Assembly (NCBI GenBank): GCA_937886715.1
Contig: CAKZZD010000044.1
Location: 1-20,971, forward strand
Direction: 5' to 3'
Length of the DNA stretch: 20,971 bases
Origin: an uncultured Bacteroidales bacterium
GTDB taxonomy: Bacteria; Bacteroidota; Bacteroidia; Bacteroidales; P3
Positions 7,310-16,266 of this stretch are shown one piece after another (position 1 is the stretch's first letter; each line of letters starts with the position of its first letter). Below the pieces are notes generated by a model. That model ran no database searches. It was not told the origin of the DNA and saw only the letters and a program-made list of their open reading frames with translations. The position numbers and the translations under genes were made by a program.

Positions 7310-8743
7310 ATGAAAAACAAATATTACGATCTGATCGACCAGTCGTTTGACTTCCCGCAAGACGAATTCCGGACTGAAGACGGCGAATTGTATTTCCACA
7401 ACATACCGTTGATGGAAATCATCAAGCAATATGGCACGCCGCTCAAAATCACATACCTACCCAAGATAAGTTCACAGATCCAACGTGCCAAGCGATTGTT
7501 CAACGTAGCCATCGCGAAGAACGACTATCGAGGCACCTACAACTACTGCTACTGCACCAAAAGCAGCCATTTTTCTTTTGTGCTCGAAGAGGCGCTGAAG
7601 AACGATATCAACCTTGAAACGTCGTCGGCATTCGACATCAATCTGATACAGGAACTGTACTCACAAGGCCTGATAGATAAGGACAAAACCATCGTGTGCA
7701 ATGGATTCAAGAAGGACCAATACCTTGAGAATATCGTCGACCTATGGGAGGAAGGATTCTGCAATGTAATTCCGATTCTGGACAACAAGAATGAATACTA
7801 CAAGTTGGACCGCATCCTGTCGGAGCCATCGGAGTCGGGCAACCAGAAGAAATGCGACTGCAACGACCGGATGAACCTCGGCATACGCATCGCAGCTGAA
7901 GAGGAGCCCAAGTTCGATTTCTACACCTCGCGCCTGGGCATCCGGTATAACGACATTGTGTCGTTCTACGAGGAGCAGATCAAACCGAACCCGAAGTTCC
8001 GCTTCAAGATGCTGCATTTCTTCATCAACACGGGCATCCGCGACACGGCCTACTATTGGAACGAGTTGGCCAAATGCGTCAACGTCTATTGCGACCTGAA
8101 GCGCGTGTGTCCCGAGCTGGACAGCCTGAACATCGGCGGCGGATTCCCCAGCAAAGTGAGCTTGGCCGCAACCTACGACTACGAGTACATGGCCGAGGAG
8201 ATTCTGGCGCAGATCAAGGCAATATGCGCGCAACGCGAGGTGGAAGAGCCCAACATATTCACCGAGTTCGGCTCGTTCACCGTCGGCGAAAGCGGTGCCA
8301 CGCTCTACAGCATCCTTGACCAAAAGCAGCAGAACGACAGGGAGTTGTGGTATATGATCGATTCCAGTTTCATCACCACCCTGCCCGACACATGGGGCAT
8401 CAACCAGCGATTCATCATGCTGCCCATCAACCATTGGGACTGCGAATACCAGCGGGTGTTCCTCGGCGGACTGACATGCGACAGCGAGGACTACTACAAC
8501 GCCGACAGCCACGCCAACGCCATCTTCCTGCCCAAACTGCAGAAAGACGACCCTCTGTACATCGGATTCTTCCACACCGGAGCCTATCAGGAGAGCATCG
8601 GAGGGTATGGCGGCATACAGCACTGCCTGATACCTGCACCGAAGCATGTGATCATCGACATTGACGAGGATGGCAACTACAGCACCAAACTGTTTGCCAA
8701 AGAGCAGAGCTACAAGTCGATGCTGAAGATTCTGGGATACTGA
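7310..8743 (+). CDS. speA: Arginine decarboxylase (PLP-dependent, alanine racemase fold, short Bacteroidota type)
   Basis: Converts arginine to agmatine, the first step of polyamine synthesis. The 477-residue protein resembles the roughly 465-residue arginine decarboxylases of Flavobacteria and relatives, not the 630-residue form of Bacteroides or E. coli. Visible features are PLP-binding Lys84 in YCYCTKSSHFSF, the glycine loop LNIGGGFPSK (Gly276-278), EFGSFTVGESGA, and Cys390-Asp391 in GGLTCDSEDYY, which corresponds to the conserved Cys of group IV decarboxylases. FHTGAYQESIGGYGG lies near the C-terminus. The ATG at 7310 gives MKNKYYDLIDQSFDF, the usual N-terminus; the longer frame from 7238 would overlap the promoter box. 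It is a single-gene unit ended by the hairpin at 8761-8802. The substrate is assigned from resemblance; a related decarboxylase activity cannot be excluded. Confidence 0.88.
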   Translation: MKNKYYDLIDQSFDFPQDEFRTEDGELYFHNIPLMEIIKQYGTPLKITYLPKISSQIQRAKRLFNVAIAKNDYRGTYNYCYCTKSSHFSFVLEEALKNDINLETSSAFDINLIQELYSQGLIDKDKTIVCNGFKKDQYLENIVDLWEEGFCNVIPILDNKNEYYKLDRILSEPSESGNQKKCDCNDRMNLGIRIAAEEEPKFDFYTSRLGIRYNDIVSFYEEQIKPNPKFRFKMLHFFINTGIRDTAYYWNELAKCVNVYCDLKRVCPELDSLNIGGGFPSKVSLAATYDYEYMAEEILAQIKAICAQREVEEPNIFTEFGSFTVGESGATLYSILDQKQQNDRELWYMIDSSFITTLPDTWGINQRFIMLPINHWDCEYQRVFLGGLTCDSEDYYNADSHANAIFLPKLQKDDPLYIGFFHTGAYQESIGGYGGIQHCLIPAPKHVIIDIDEDGNYSTKLFAKEQSYKSMLKILGY

Positions 8744-8760
8744 CCTATCGGCAGGACAAA

Positions 8761-8802
8761 GAAAAGAGGGGACGCTCCAACCGAACGTCCCCTCTCTTAT
8801 TG
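8761..8802. terminator. Two-way terminator between convergent transcripts
   Basis: AGAGGGGACG (8765-8774) pairs perfectly with CGTCCCCTCT (8786-8795). The plus-strand side is followed by CTTATTGTT and the minus-strand side by TTTCTTTG. It lies 17 bases past the arginine decarboxylase stop and just past the stop of the minus-strand peptidase gene, so it can serve both. Confidence 0.85.
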
Positions 8803-8815
8803 TTGGCGGCAAGGC

Positions 8816-11182
8816 CTATCGCACCACCAGCTTGCGCACTACGACTCCGTGGTCGGTGGCGATGCGAAGGATATAGAGGCCGGGAGCCACATTTCCGAGC
8901 GAGAGCATAGCGCGGTCGGACGAAGCCTTTTGCAGCATGACGCTCTGGCCGTTGACATGGATCATCTCAACAGAGCGCAGGCCGGAGGCGCTGATGGTGC
9001 AGGCAGCTGCAGCAGGATTGGGATAGACCGACACCAGGCCGTTGTCAACGGAGGTGATGTCGAGATTCGACAGGTCGAAGCGGTAGGGCTTGTAGCCTTG
9101 GGCAGTGATGGCCACGTGGCAGTCTGCCTGGCGCACGCCGTCGGGCAGATGAAAGGAGGTTCGTCCGGACGCATCAGTATATGCGGCATCGAGGACGTTG
9201 CCGTTGGCATGGTCGACCAAAGCCACATAGACATGCGGCTCTGTAGCGACATTGATATCATAATTGATGGTAACCGACGCCGTCAGATCGGAAGCCACGC
9301 CGCACCAGGGAAGCATCGAAGGATCGCCCATCAGGAGGTATATTTCCCAATAATAGGCGGCCACATCGCGGCCCCAAGACGAGGAGCTGGAGAGTGAGTT
9401 GACAGTCATATTGCCGTGCGTCACGATGTCGCCGGCGGTGACGATATGTTTGTCGTAGGTCTCACCATGGGTATGATACAGAAGGTCGTAGACACCGGGA
9501 TGGGCTGCATCGTAGGCAGTGCTCATGCGGGGCGAGATGCTGCTGCGATAGCCTACGCTCCAATAGAAATCCTCTCCCCAGAAGGTGGAATTGGTGGCGC
9601 CGATATAGGCCGCGGCACCAGTATTGTTGGTAGCACGCAGAAGGGCTTCGCCGAAGCAGGTGTTCTTGTCGAACTGGTTGGTCAGGCAGCAGTTGCCGAT
9701 CATAAATGCCGGCTTGCCGCGATTGGTCATCGAATTGGCATCGCTCACCTTGAACGACGGCCGGTACCAGCGGTCCCAGTCGCCATGGGCGCTATAGTTG
9801 ATCCAGCCCACACCGTTGTTGTAGTAGGTCAGGAGGGTCGAAGAGGCGCTGTTGGCATTGCTGCTGCCGGAAACAGTGACTCCAGCGGGGGCATAGGTGG
9901 AGCGGTTCTTGTAGTAACGGACTTCATTGTAGCCATTGGCGCTATTGACATAGTTGGCGGCAATGTAGTCCATGGACGGGTCGGCATAATTGTAGCCGTT
10001 GTCGTTGGTATCCATATAATAGGTTTGGTCGACACCGGCAACGAGGGCTGCGTTGGCAAGATAGCTGTCGTCAGCGAAATTGTACTGTTCGTAGAGCAGG
10101 ATCTTGCTGATCACATGGCCAAGGCTCACGCTGTCGCGGGCCGAAAGGCGGCCGAGGAAGGCCTCGGGCAGCAAATCGTCGCCGGCCCAAGTGACATAAT
10201 AGAGATCCGTGTTATGGTCGTCAAGGTCGAAATAATAGGAATGCATTCTGTTGTTCGACGGCAGGCTGCACTTGAATGAAGGCATCACGTTGTCGTCGCC
10301 CATCAGCACCACATAGGTGGGAGCGGGTGCGTCGGCAGTGGCATTGGTATAGAGGTCCTTCAAACGGTTGGCGATCTGATCGGCCGAGGAGAGACCTTCG
10401 TCGTTGAAATAGACCGTCGTGACCTTGATGCCTTGGTTTGTCTTCCATTCAACGAACTGGTCGACAGCACGGCATCGCAAGAAGTTGGGCACCACAACGA
10501 CCATAGACAGGGGTCCTTCTGTGGGCACATATTTGTCGGGAACAAGGCGATTGGCGGTTGTGCCAAGCGAGAAGGCTCCGTTATGATAATGCTGGTAGCG
10601 GTCGACGGTTAGTTTTTCATCGACGTTGACAAAACGTATTGTGATGTCAGCCTCGCGGCAGACCACGACCTGGCCGGTGACGGGGTTGACGCTGACAGGG
10701 GAATAGAGCAGCGTGGCATAGTCGACGTCGCGTCCCGTGCCCAAACGCACGATAGAGGCCGTAGGCATGCCTACCTGTCCGTCGGTGGCATACACGGCGC
10801 TGTCGCGAAGCACATGGGAGAATCCTTTGCCCGGAGTTTTGCAACGGCTGGGCTGCATCGGGAGAAAACTCATAGGCGCAATTGGGGTCAGTGTGTCGTA
10901 GACGGCATTCTCTACGGTCACCCAAGCGCTGTCGCACACGGGCAAGGCTAAGAGCGTAGTTTTCACGGGCAAAGCCGGATGGCCGAGTTCGCCTCCGAGT
11001 TCATATCCACTGAGTGAGAAACTGACATACTTGTTTCCGGCAAGAGGCAAGTCGTCGTAGCGAAGGGCAGGTGTTTCATAGTGCATCGAAATGTGCGAAA
11101 GACCGTCATGGGTCAAAGTCTGCGCCCTTAGGGGCAACGCTGCCAACAGCAAAGCGGAAAGGGCTAAAGCGATTTTTTTCAT
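8816..11182 (-). CDS. Gingipain-like C25 family cysteine peptidase with T9SS type A sorting domain
   Basis: Secreted cysteine peptidase of 788 residues. It has a signal peptide (1-20, cut expected after PLRA) and a long N-terminal region that probably acts as a propeptide. The C25 catalytic domain shows the strand-loop motif YVVLMGDDNVMP, then GDDLLPEAFLGRLSARD, catalytic His466 in WINYSAHGDW and two adjacent cysteines, Cys498 and Cys499, in IGNCCLTNQFDKNTCFGEAL. The His466-Cys499 spacing of 33 equals that of His211-Cys244 in gingipain RgpB, which favours Cys499 as nucleophile. An Ig-like part follows, and the last 75 or so residues (VSVYPNPAAAA to the end VVRKLVVR) form a type A T9SS signal. 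Its ATG overlaps the stop of the RluA-type gene by ATGA (11179-11182), so it is the last gene of the operon and may be translationally coupled. Cleavage preference (Arg, Lys or other) is unknown. Confidence 0.93.
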   Translation of the reverse strand: MKKIALALSALLLAALPLRAQTLTHDGLSHISMHYETPALRYDDLPLAGNKYVSFSLSGYELGGELGHPALPVKTTLLALPVCDSAWVTVENAVYDTLTPIAPMSFLPMQPSRCKTPGKGFSHVLRDSAVYATDGQVGMPTASIVRLGTGRDVDYATLLYSPVSVNPVTGQVVVCREADITIRFVNVDEKLTVDRYQHYHNGAFSLGTTANRLVPDKYVPTEGPLSMVVVVPNFLRCRAVDQFVEWKTNQGIKVTTVYFNDEGLSSADQIANRLKDLYTNATADAPAPTYVVLMGDDNVMPSFKCSLPSNNRMHSYYFDLDDHNTDLYYVTWAGDDLLPEAFLGRLSARDSVSLGHVISKILLYEQYNFADDSYLANAALVAGVDQTYYMDTNDNGYNYADPSMDYIAANYVNSANGYNEVRYYKNRSTYAPAGVTVSGSSNANSASSTLLTYYNNGVGWINYSAHGDWDRWYRPSFKVSDANSMTNRGKPAFMIGNCCLTNQFDKNTCFGEALLRATNNTGAAAYIGATNSTFWGEDFYWSVGYRSSISPRMSTAYDAAHPGVYDLLYHTHGETYDKHIVTAGDIVTHGNMTVNSLSSSSSWGRDVAAYYWEIYLLMGDPSMLPWCGVASDLTASVTINYDINVATEPHVYVALVDHANGNVLDAAYTDASGRTSFHLPDGVRQADCHVAITAQGYKPYRFDLSNLDITSVDNGLVSVYPNPAAAACTISASGLRSVEMIHVNGQSVMLQKASSDRAMLSLGNVAPGLYILRIATDHGVVVRKLVVR

Positions 11183-11853
11183 ATATTGAACATATTTTCT
11201 ATTTCTGGAGATGGGGCTGTGATGGTGATCACCTCGTGCGTGACAGGATGTTCAAAGGTGATGGTGTGGGCATGTAGCGAGATGCTCCCGTCGGGGTTGC
11301 TTCGGGGAGCGCCATACTTCAAGTCGCCCTTGATAGGACAGCCTATATTGGCCAACTGGCACCTGATCTGATGATGGCGCCCGGTGTGGAGATTGATGTC
11401 GAGCAGATGGTAGCCGCCGGCGCTGGTAGCCACCAGATGGTATTCCAGACGGGCAAGTTTGGCATTGGGACGTGCTGTTCCGAAGACATAGCTCTTGTTG
11501 CGTTCTTCGTTTTTCACCAACCAGTTTTCAAGGATACCATCCTCTTGCGGAGGGGCATTTTTCACCACAGCCCAGTAGTGTTTTTCAAAGTCGCGCGTGC
11601 GTACTTTTTCCACCATGCGGCTCAGCGCCTTGCCTGTCTTGGCAAGCAGCACCACTCCGCTGACGGGACGGTCGAGACGATGGATGACACCGCAGTAGAC
11701 ATTGCCGGGTTTATGGTCGCGCTCTTTGATATAGGCCTTGACAAGATCGGGCAACGCAGGATCGCCCGTTTTGTCGCCCTGCGTGATCTGACCAGGCAAT
11801 TTGTTGATTGCCAGCAGATGGTTGTCTTCGTATATGATCTGGTCTGCTATCAT
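11179..11853 (-). CDS. RluA family RNA pseudouridine synthase
   Basis: Converts a uridine in rRNA or tRNA to pseudouridine. The 224-residue protein is a bare catalytic domain: HRLDRPVSG at 58-66 holds the catalytic Asp61, followed by RDFEKHYWAVV, ARLEYHLVAT and LHTGRHHQIRCQLANIG, all typical of the RluA branch. No N-terminal S4 RNA-binding domain is present, as in the short RluA/RluC-like proteins of Bacteroidota. The start lies 2 bases after the psd stop, and the stop overlaps the start of the peptidase gene. The RNA site cannot be told from sequence alone. Confidence 0.93.
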   Translation of the reverse strand: MIADQIIYEDNHLLAINKLPGQITQGDKTGDPALPDLVKAYIKERDHKPGNVYCGVIHRLDRPVSGVVLLAKTGKALSRMVEKVRTRDFEKHYWAVVKNAPPQEDGILENWLVKNEERNKSYVFGTARPNAKLARLEYHLVATSAGGYHLLDINLHTGRHHQIRCQLANIGCPIKGDLKYGAPRSNPDGSISLHAHTITFEHPVTHEVITITAPSPEIENMFNI

Positions 11854-11855
11854 GG

Positions 11856-12515
11856 CTACACGATCTCGGCAATGGGGCTGATAGCGTTTTTGACATGATC
11901 CTGCAATTGGACACTGATGGGAAAGTCGAGCGGCAGGAAAAGGTCAACACGGGATCCGAATTTGATGAACCCCATTTCCTGGTTCTGTTTCACTTGCTCG
12001 CCCTCCTTGGCGTAGCATACAATGCGACGGGCCATCACACCGGCCACTTGTCGCACCATGATTTTCTTTCCGTTGGCCAGGCGAATGCCCACCTCGGTGC
12101 GCTCGTTAAGGTCGCTACTCTTGGGGTACGAAGCCACAAAGTAGTTGCCACGCTTGAAGCGGACATATTCTACCGTACCGTCGCAGGGATAGCGGTTGAC
12201 ATGCACGTCGGTGCCGTCCATGAAGATGCTCACCTGGATGCAGTCGCTCTGCAGGTAGTCTTTCACATACACCTGTTCTATGGTGACGATAGTGCCGTCG
12301 GCGGGCGAAATCAGCTCCGATGTATTCTCGGTGAAGATACGCGGCGGGATACGGAAAAAGAAGACAACCATGCCGTCGAAGATCAGAAGGGCCGCCATGA
12401 ACAGATAGTGGAAGAATGTCCAATGGTGGGTGGTCAAGATAATGGCCAGATAGACCACGGCGGTGACACCGAGCGTGATAAGGATTATCTTTCTGCCTTC
12501 GCGATGTATCTTCAT
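11856..12515 (-). CDS. psd: Phosphatidylserine decarboxylase, short (archaeal-type) form
   Basis: Makes phosphatidylethanolamine from phosphatidylserine at the inner membrane. The 219-residue protein has two N-terminal membrane helices (about 8-27 and 33-54), then SPADGTI (70-76), DVHVNR (103-108) and the self-cleavage motif FGSR (186-189), where Ser188 should become the pyruvoyl group. The length and GSR motif fit the short proenzyme form common in Bacteroidota rather than the 300-residue LGST form of E. coli. Its start overlaps the cdsA stop by ATGA (12512-12515), linking it with the enzyme that makes CDP-diacylglycerol. I see no pssA in the window. Confidence 0.93.
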   Translation of the reverse strand: MKIHREGRKIILITLGVTAVVYLAIILTTHHWTFFHYLFMAALLIFDGMVVFFFRIPPRIFTENTSELISPADGTIVTIEQVYVKDYLQSDCIQVSIFMDGTDVHVNRYPCDGTVEYVRFKRGNYFVASYPKSSDLNERTEVGIRLANGKKIMVRQVAGVMARRIVCYAKEGEQVKQNQEMGFIKFGSRVDLFLPLDFPISVQLQDHVKNAISPIAEIV

Positions 12516-13360
12516 GGTTGGACAAATAAGGTGAGATAGACGAATGCAAACGGAATGATGACCAGCAGGCTGTCGAAGCGGTCGAGGAAGCCGCCGTGGC
12601 CAGGCATGATATTGCCGCTGTCCTTGAGACCCACCGAACGTTTCAGCATGGATTCAACCAGATCGCCAAGCGTGTCGACAACGCTGCAAATCAGGCCTAA
12701 CACCAGCCAGTGGTACCAAGCGATGTGGTCATTGAACAGGGGGCCGACAAAATAGGCCAACGCGAGGGTCACCAATACGCCTATCGCTGTTCCCTCCCAT
12801 GTCTTTCCTGGAGAGTGGCGGGGCCACATCTTATGCTTTCCCCACCATGAGCCACCCATATATGCGGCCGAATCATTGACCCACACCATGATGATCAGCA
12901 TCACCAGCACATTGTAGCTTTCATGAAGCAACGGCATCAGGCCCAGCGGCATAGCCACATACAGCATCGGCACCATCGTGTAGGCGGCATCACGGAAAGG
13001 CTGCTCACTATGGTTCCACAACTGGATGATGGCAGCCAGGGCAAAGCATATCGGCAACAGCGTCATCGCTATGCCGAACAGGCGGAATCCGCCTATCTCC
13101 TGATTCAGCACAAGACCTGACAACGACAGCAATGCGGCAACGGCATAGACGTATCCCAACCATTTGCAGGGCACAGCGCCTTGTTTGCCGACAATGCGGA
13201 AAAATTCGAAAGTGCAACCGCATGTCACAAACAGCAGGAAAGCGGTGAAGATGAGGCCTCCGACCAGTTTGTTGCCCAACAGTTGGCTGGCGTAGATCGA
13301 GCCCAAGAACAGGACGGCATACACAGTGGCGCTGGCCGTGCGGACCCAAAAGTTTTTCAT
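12512..13360 (-). CDS. cdsA: Phosphatidate cytidylyltransferase CdsA
   Basis: Makes CDP-diacylglycerol from phosphatidic acid and CTP, the branch point of phospholipid synthesis. The 282-residue polytopic membrane protein carries the family signature in its C-terminal third: SPGKTWEG, then GDLVESMLKRS and KDSGNIMPGHGGFLDRFDS. Several hydrophobic helices precede it. The start overlaps the ftsH stop by ATGA (13357-13360), and the stop overlaps the psd start in the same way, so ftsH, cdsA and psd are probably translated as a coupled set. The ftsH-cdsA neighbourhood is common in Bacteroidales; the pairing fits the known role of FtsH in controlling lipid enzymes, though that is inference here. Confidence 0.96.
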   Translation of the reverse strand: MKNFWVRTASATVYAVLFLGSIYASQLLGNKLVGGLIFTAFLLFVTCGCTFEFFRIVGKQGAVPCKWLGYVYAVAALLSLSGLVLNQEIGGFRLFGIAMTLLPICFALAAIIQLWNHSEQPFRDAAYTMVPMLYVAMPLGLMPLLHESYNVLVMLIIMVWVNDSAAYMGGSWWGKHKMWPRHSPGKTWEGTAIGVLVTLALAYFVGPLFNDHIAWYHWLVLGLICSVVDTLGDLVESMLKRSVGLKDSGNIMPGHGGFLDRFDSLLVIIPFAFVYLTLFVQP

Positions 13361-15438
13361 GATTCTGTCGGTTTAATTTCTTCTATATCATCAACCTGAG
13401 CAGGGGCGGCATCGTCGCCATCAGGGGTCTGCTCGGCAGGTTTATTGTCTGGCTCGGGGGTATCCCAAGGGCGTGGACCGTAGATACGCTCCAGATCCTC
13501 ACGGAAGAGCACCTCCTTCTCGTACAGTTGCGACGCAAGCTGGTCAAGCTGCTCACGATGGCTCAACAGCAATTCCTTGGCCTTGGCATAGGCCTCCTCC
13601 ACCATCCTGCGCACCTCCTTGTCGATGGTTTCGGCCGTCTTTTCGGAGAAGGGCTTGGTCAAACCCCATTCGCTTTGGCCGGTAGAGTCGTAGAAACTGA
13701 TATTGCCGACCTCGGGACTCATGCCGTAGTATGTCACCAGGGCTTGGGCCATCTTGGTGGCTCGCTCTATATCGTTGAGGGCACCCGTACTGATTTTGCC
13801 GTAGACAATCTCTTCCGAGGCACGACCGGCCATCAGGCTCACCATCTCGTCGAACATCTGTTCGTAGGTGGTGATCTGTCGCTCCTCGGGCAAGTACCAC
13901 GCCGCTCCGAGAGCTTTGCCGCGCGGCACGATGGTCACCTTCACCAGCGGATTGGCCCAACGCAGTAGCCAACTGACCGAGGCGTGTCCCGACTCATGAT
14001 AAGCAATGGTATGTTTCTCCTGGTCGGTCAACACTTTGGTGCGTTTCTCCAATCCACCGACAATACGGTCGACGGCATCCAGGAAGTCCTGCTTATCAAT
14101 CTGCTTCTTATTCTTGCGGGCAGCACAAAGGGCAGCCTCGTTGCAGACGTTGGCGATGTCGGCACCGGAGAATCCGGGCGTCTGCTTGGCCAGGAAGTCG
14201 CGGTCGACATAGCCTTCGCTCTTCTTGTCAGAATTCACCTTCAGGTGACGCATGTGAACCCCGAAGATGGCCTTGCGTTCTTCGAGGTCGGGCAATTCAA
14301 CGTATATCTGACGGTCGAATCGTCCGGCTCGCAGCAGGGCTTTGTCGAGCACATCGGCACGGTTGGTGGCTGCCAGCACGATGACATTTGTGGTGCTCGA
14401 GAAACCGTCCATCTCGGTGAGCAGCTGGTTCAGCGTGCTTTCGCGTTCGTCGTTGGTGTTGCCGATGCCTGCCCGTCCGCGAGCACGTCCCACGGCGTCG
14501 ATCTCGTCGATAAACACAATGCAGGGCGACTTCTTCTTGGCCTCTTCAAACAGGCCCCTCACTCGCGATGCACCCACGCCGACGAACATCTCGACAAAGT
14601 CGCTTCCCGACATCGAGAAGAACGGCACGCCGGCCTCACCGGCCACAGCCTTGGCCAGTAGCGTCTTGCCTGTGCCCGGAGGCCCCACCAGCAGCACGCC
14701 TTTGGGTATCTTGCCGCCAAGTTCGGTGTAGTGCTGCGGATTCTTCAGGAAATCCACCACCTCCATCACCTCTTCCTTGGCGCCGGCCAGTCCGGCCACA
14801 TCCTTGAAGGTCACGTTGTTCTGCTTGGTGGCGTCGTACTGCTTGGCATTCGACTTGCCCATGCCGAACAGCCCTCCGAATCCGCCACCGCTGCCGTCGC
14901 CGCCCATTTGGCGCCGACCGATCGAACTCATGATCCAGAAGAAGAAAATCAGCATCAGCAACGGGCCGAACCACACGAGCAGCTCACGCCACACGTTGGA
15001 GTGGGTCTCGATACCATAGCTGATATGCTCACCGGTACGTTCTTCCACTATCGACAATTCCTTGTCGAAATGCTCCAGGTTGCCAATATTGTAGGTATAG
15101 AACCCGTATGAAGGCTGTCCCATCAGCGGCCGTGAGATAATGTCGCTGAAAGCCGCCGTGTCAGCCTTAATGGCTTCCGGCTTGATATGAATTTCCGCCA
15201 CCTCCTGATTGATGACGGTGATCTTGCTGTAGTCGTGCTTCTCGAGAATGGACTCGAGCTTTTCCCACGTGATCTGCCGGCTCATCGACGACTTGCCGTT
15301 GCCGAACAGCGAGCCTACCAGCAGCAGCAATATCGCGCCATAGGCGATATACAGCAATGTCGACCCTTTGCGGCGCGGTCCATTGCCGCCGGGCCTGCGG
15401 TTGGGTTGACGTGGGTCGGGGGTAGTCTGGTTAGCCAT
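13357..15438 (-). CDS. ftsH: ATP-dependent membrane zinc metalloprotease FtsH
   Basis: Hexameric inner-membrane protease that extracts and degrades membrane and short-lived soluble proteins. In 693 residues there is a basic N-terminal arm, membrane helix 1 (about 26-45), a periplasmic domain of about 100 residues, helix 2 (ELLVWFGPLLMLIFFFWIM, about 150-172) and a Gly-rich linker. The AAA+ domain has Walker A GPPGTGKT (Lys258), Walker B VFIDEIDAVG and the pore motif MFVGVGASRVR. The zinc site is HESGH (481-485). The tail after about residue 650 is acidic and Pro-rich and looks disordered. The start follows the rsfS stop by 3 bases. No part is missing; typical of the phylum. Confidence 0.98.
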   Translation of the reverse strand: MANQTTPDPRQPNRRPGGNGPRRKGSTLLYIAYGAILLLLVGSLFGNGKSSMSRQITWEKLESILEKHDYSKITVINQEVAEIHIKPEAIKADTAAFSDIISRPLMGQPSYGFYTYNIGNLEHFDKELSIVEERTGEHISYGIETHSNVWRELLVWFGPLLMLIFFFWIMSSIGRRQMGGDGSGGGFGGLFGMGKSNAKQYDATKQNNVTFKDVAGLAGAKEEVMEVVDFLKNPQHYTELGGKIPKGVLLVGPPGTGKTLLAKAVAGEAGVPFFSMSGSDFVEMFVGVGASRVRGLFEEAKKKSPCIVFIDEIDAVGRARGRAGIGNTNDERESTLNQLLTEMDGFSSTTNVIVLAATNRADVLDKALLRAGRFDRQIYVELPDLEERKAIFGVHMRHLKVNSDKKSEGYVDRDFLAKQTPGFSGADIANVCNEAALCAARKNKKQIDKQDFLDAVDRIVGGLEKRTKVLTDQEKHTIAYHESGHASVSWLLRWANPLVKVTIVPRGKALGAAWYLPEERQITTYEQMFDEMVSLMAGRASEEIVYGKISTGALNDIERATKMAQALVTYYGMSPEVGNISFYDSTGQSEWGLTKPFSEKTAETIDKEVRRMVEEAYAKAKELLLSHREQLDQLASQLYEKEVLFREDLERIYGPRPWDTPEPDNKPAEQTPDGDDAAPAQVDDIEEIKPTES

Positions 15439-15441
15439 AGC

Positions 15442-15810
15442 TCATTGTTTTGTACTGATACTCAATTCTTCACCGTCGCTCCACAATTCGTCAAGGCGGT
15501 AGAATGCACGTTTCTCTTTCTGGAAGATATGCACCACCACATCGAAATAGTCCATCAGTATCCACTCCGCGTTGGCATATCCTTCAATCTTGTGCGGATT
15601 CAGCCCGGTGGCTTTCTTCACCGTCTCGAACACGGCGTCGCTCAGCGCGCTGACATGCGACGGCACATTGCCGGTGGCAATCACAAAATATTCGGCTGGC
15701 GCCCCCGACACTTTCCGCAGATCCAGTATTCTCACGTCCTCGGCTTTCTTGCCGTCGAGCGTCTGCGCCGCCAAGCGTGCCAGCACTTCAGATTCCTTGT
15801 TGTTGTTCAT
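15442..15810 (-). CDS. rsfS: Ribosome silencing factor RsfS
   Basis: Binds ribosomal protein uL14 and blocks joining of the subunits when nutrients are scarce. The 122-residue protein has the Iojap/RsfS core: EDVRILDLRKVSG, AEYFVIATGNVPSHVSALSD, GYANAEWILMDYFDVVVHIF and REFYRLDELW-like KRAFYRLDELWSD. Length and motifs are standard. It sits 3 bases before ftsH and 15 after tsaE; the rsfS-ftsH-cdsA order is a common Bacteroidales arrangement. Confidence 0.95.
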   Translation of the reverse strand: MNNNKESEVLARLAAQTLDGKKAEDVRILDLRKVSGAPAEYFVIATGNVPSHVSALSDAVFETVKKATGLNPHKIEGYANAEWILMDYFDVVVHIFQKEKRAFYRLDELWSDGEELSISTKQ

Positions 15811-15825
15811 TGTCAGTTTTTCAGT

Positions 15826-16248
15826 TCATTCGTTTATCATCCGGGCTTCAAGCGTTCGCACCCCCTCGGCTTCCGTTATCTCCACCCGCACATAGTGCTC
15901 GGGCAGCAGATCCTCGATCTTTTCTGTCCACTCGGTGAAACAGTAACATCCGCTGTAGAAATATTCCTCGTAGCCGATGTCGTACACCTCGCGCAAGTCG
16001 TTCAGCCGGTAGAAGTCGAAGTGGTACACCGGCTCGCCGTCGGCTGTGCTGTACTCGTTGACGATGGCAAAGGTGGGGCTGCACACCACCTCGCTCACAC
16101 CCAACTCGCCGCATATCTCCTTGATCAGGGTGGTCTTCCCCACCCCCATCTTGCCGAAGAATGCGAAGAAACGCTCGTCGCCGAATTCATCCAGCAAATT
16201 GCGTGCCACATCGCGCAACTGCCCTATGTCGTCTATCGTGGTCTTCAA
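15826..16248 (-). CDS. tsaE: tRNA threonylcarbamoyladenosine synthesis ATPase TsaE
   Basis: ATPase partner of TsaD and TsaB in making t6A37 on tRNAs that read ANN codons. The 140-residue protein has the P-loop GKMGVGKTT (32-40), SPTF (57-60, switch region), HFDFYRL (76-82) and CFTEWTEKIEDLLP (103-116), with Glu106-Trp107 where the family places its conserved pair. Length is normal. It lies 18 bases after the DUF4293 gene and 15 before rsfS. TsaB and TsaD are not in the window. Confidence 0.95.
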   Translation of the reverse strand: MKTTIDDIGQLRDVARNLLDEFGDERFFAFFGKMGVGKTTLIKEICGELGVSEVVCSPTFAIVNEYSTADGEPVYHFDFYRLNDLREVYDIGYEEYFYSGCYCFTEWTEKIEDLLPEHYVRVEITEAEGVRTLEARMINE

Positions 16249-16266
16249 CGTCGGTTTCCCTTTCCC

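Noticed and set aside
8744..8815. A small gene or attachment site between the convergent genes
   Set aside because: The gap is filled by a two-way terminator hairpin; no flanking repeats or integrase are present.
12990..13360. Plus- and minus-strand open frames in alternate phases within cdsA
   Set aside because: CdsA motifs are clear in one frame; the others are shadows rich in Arg and Gln.
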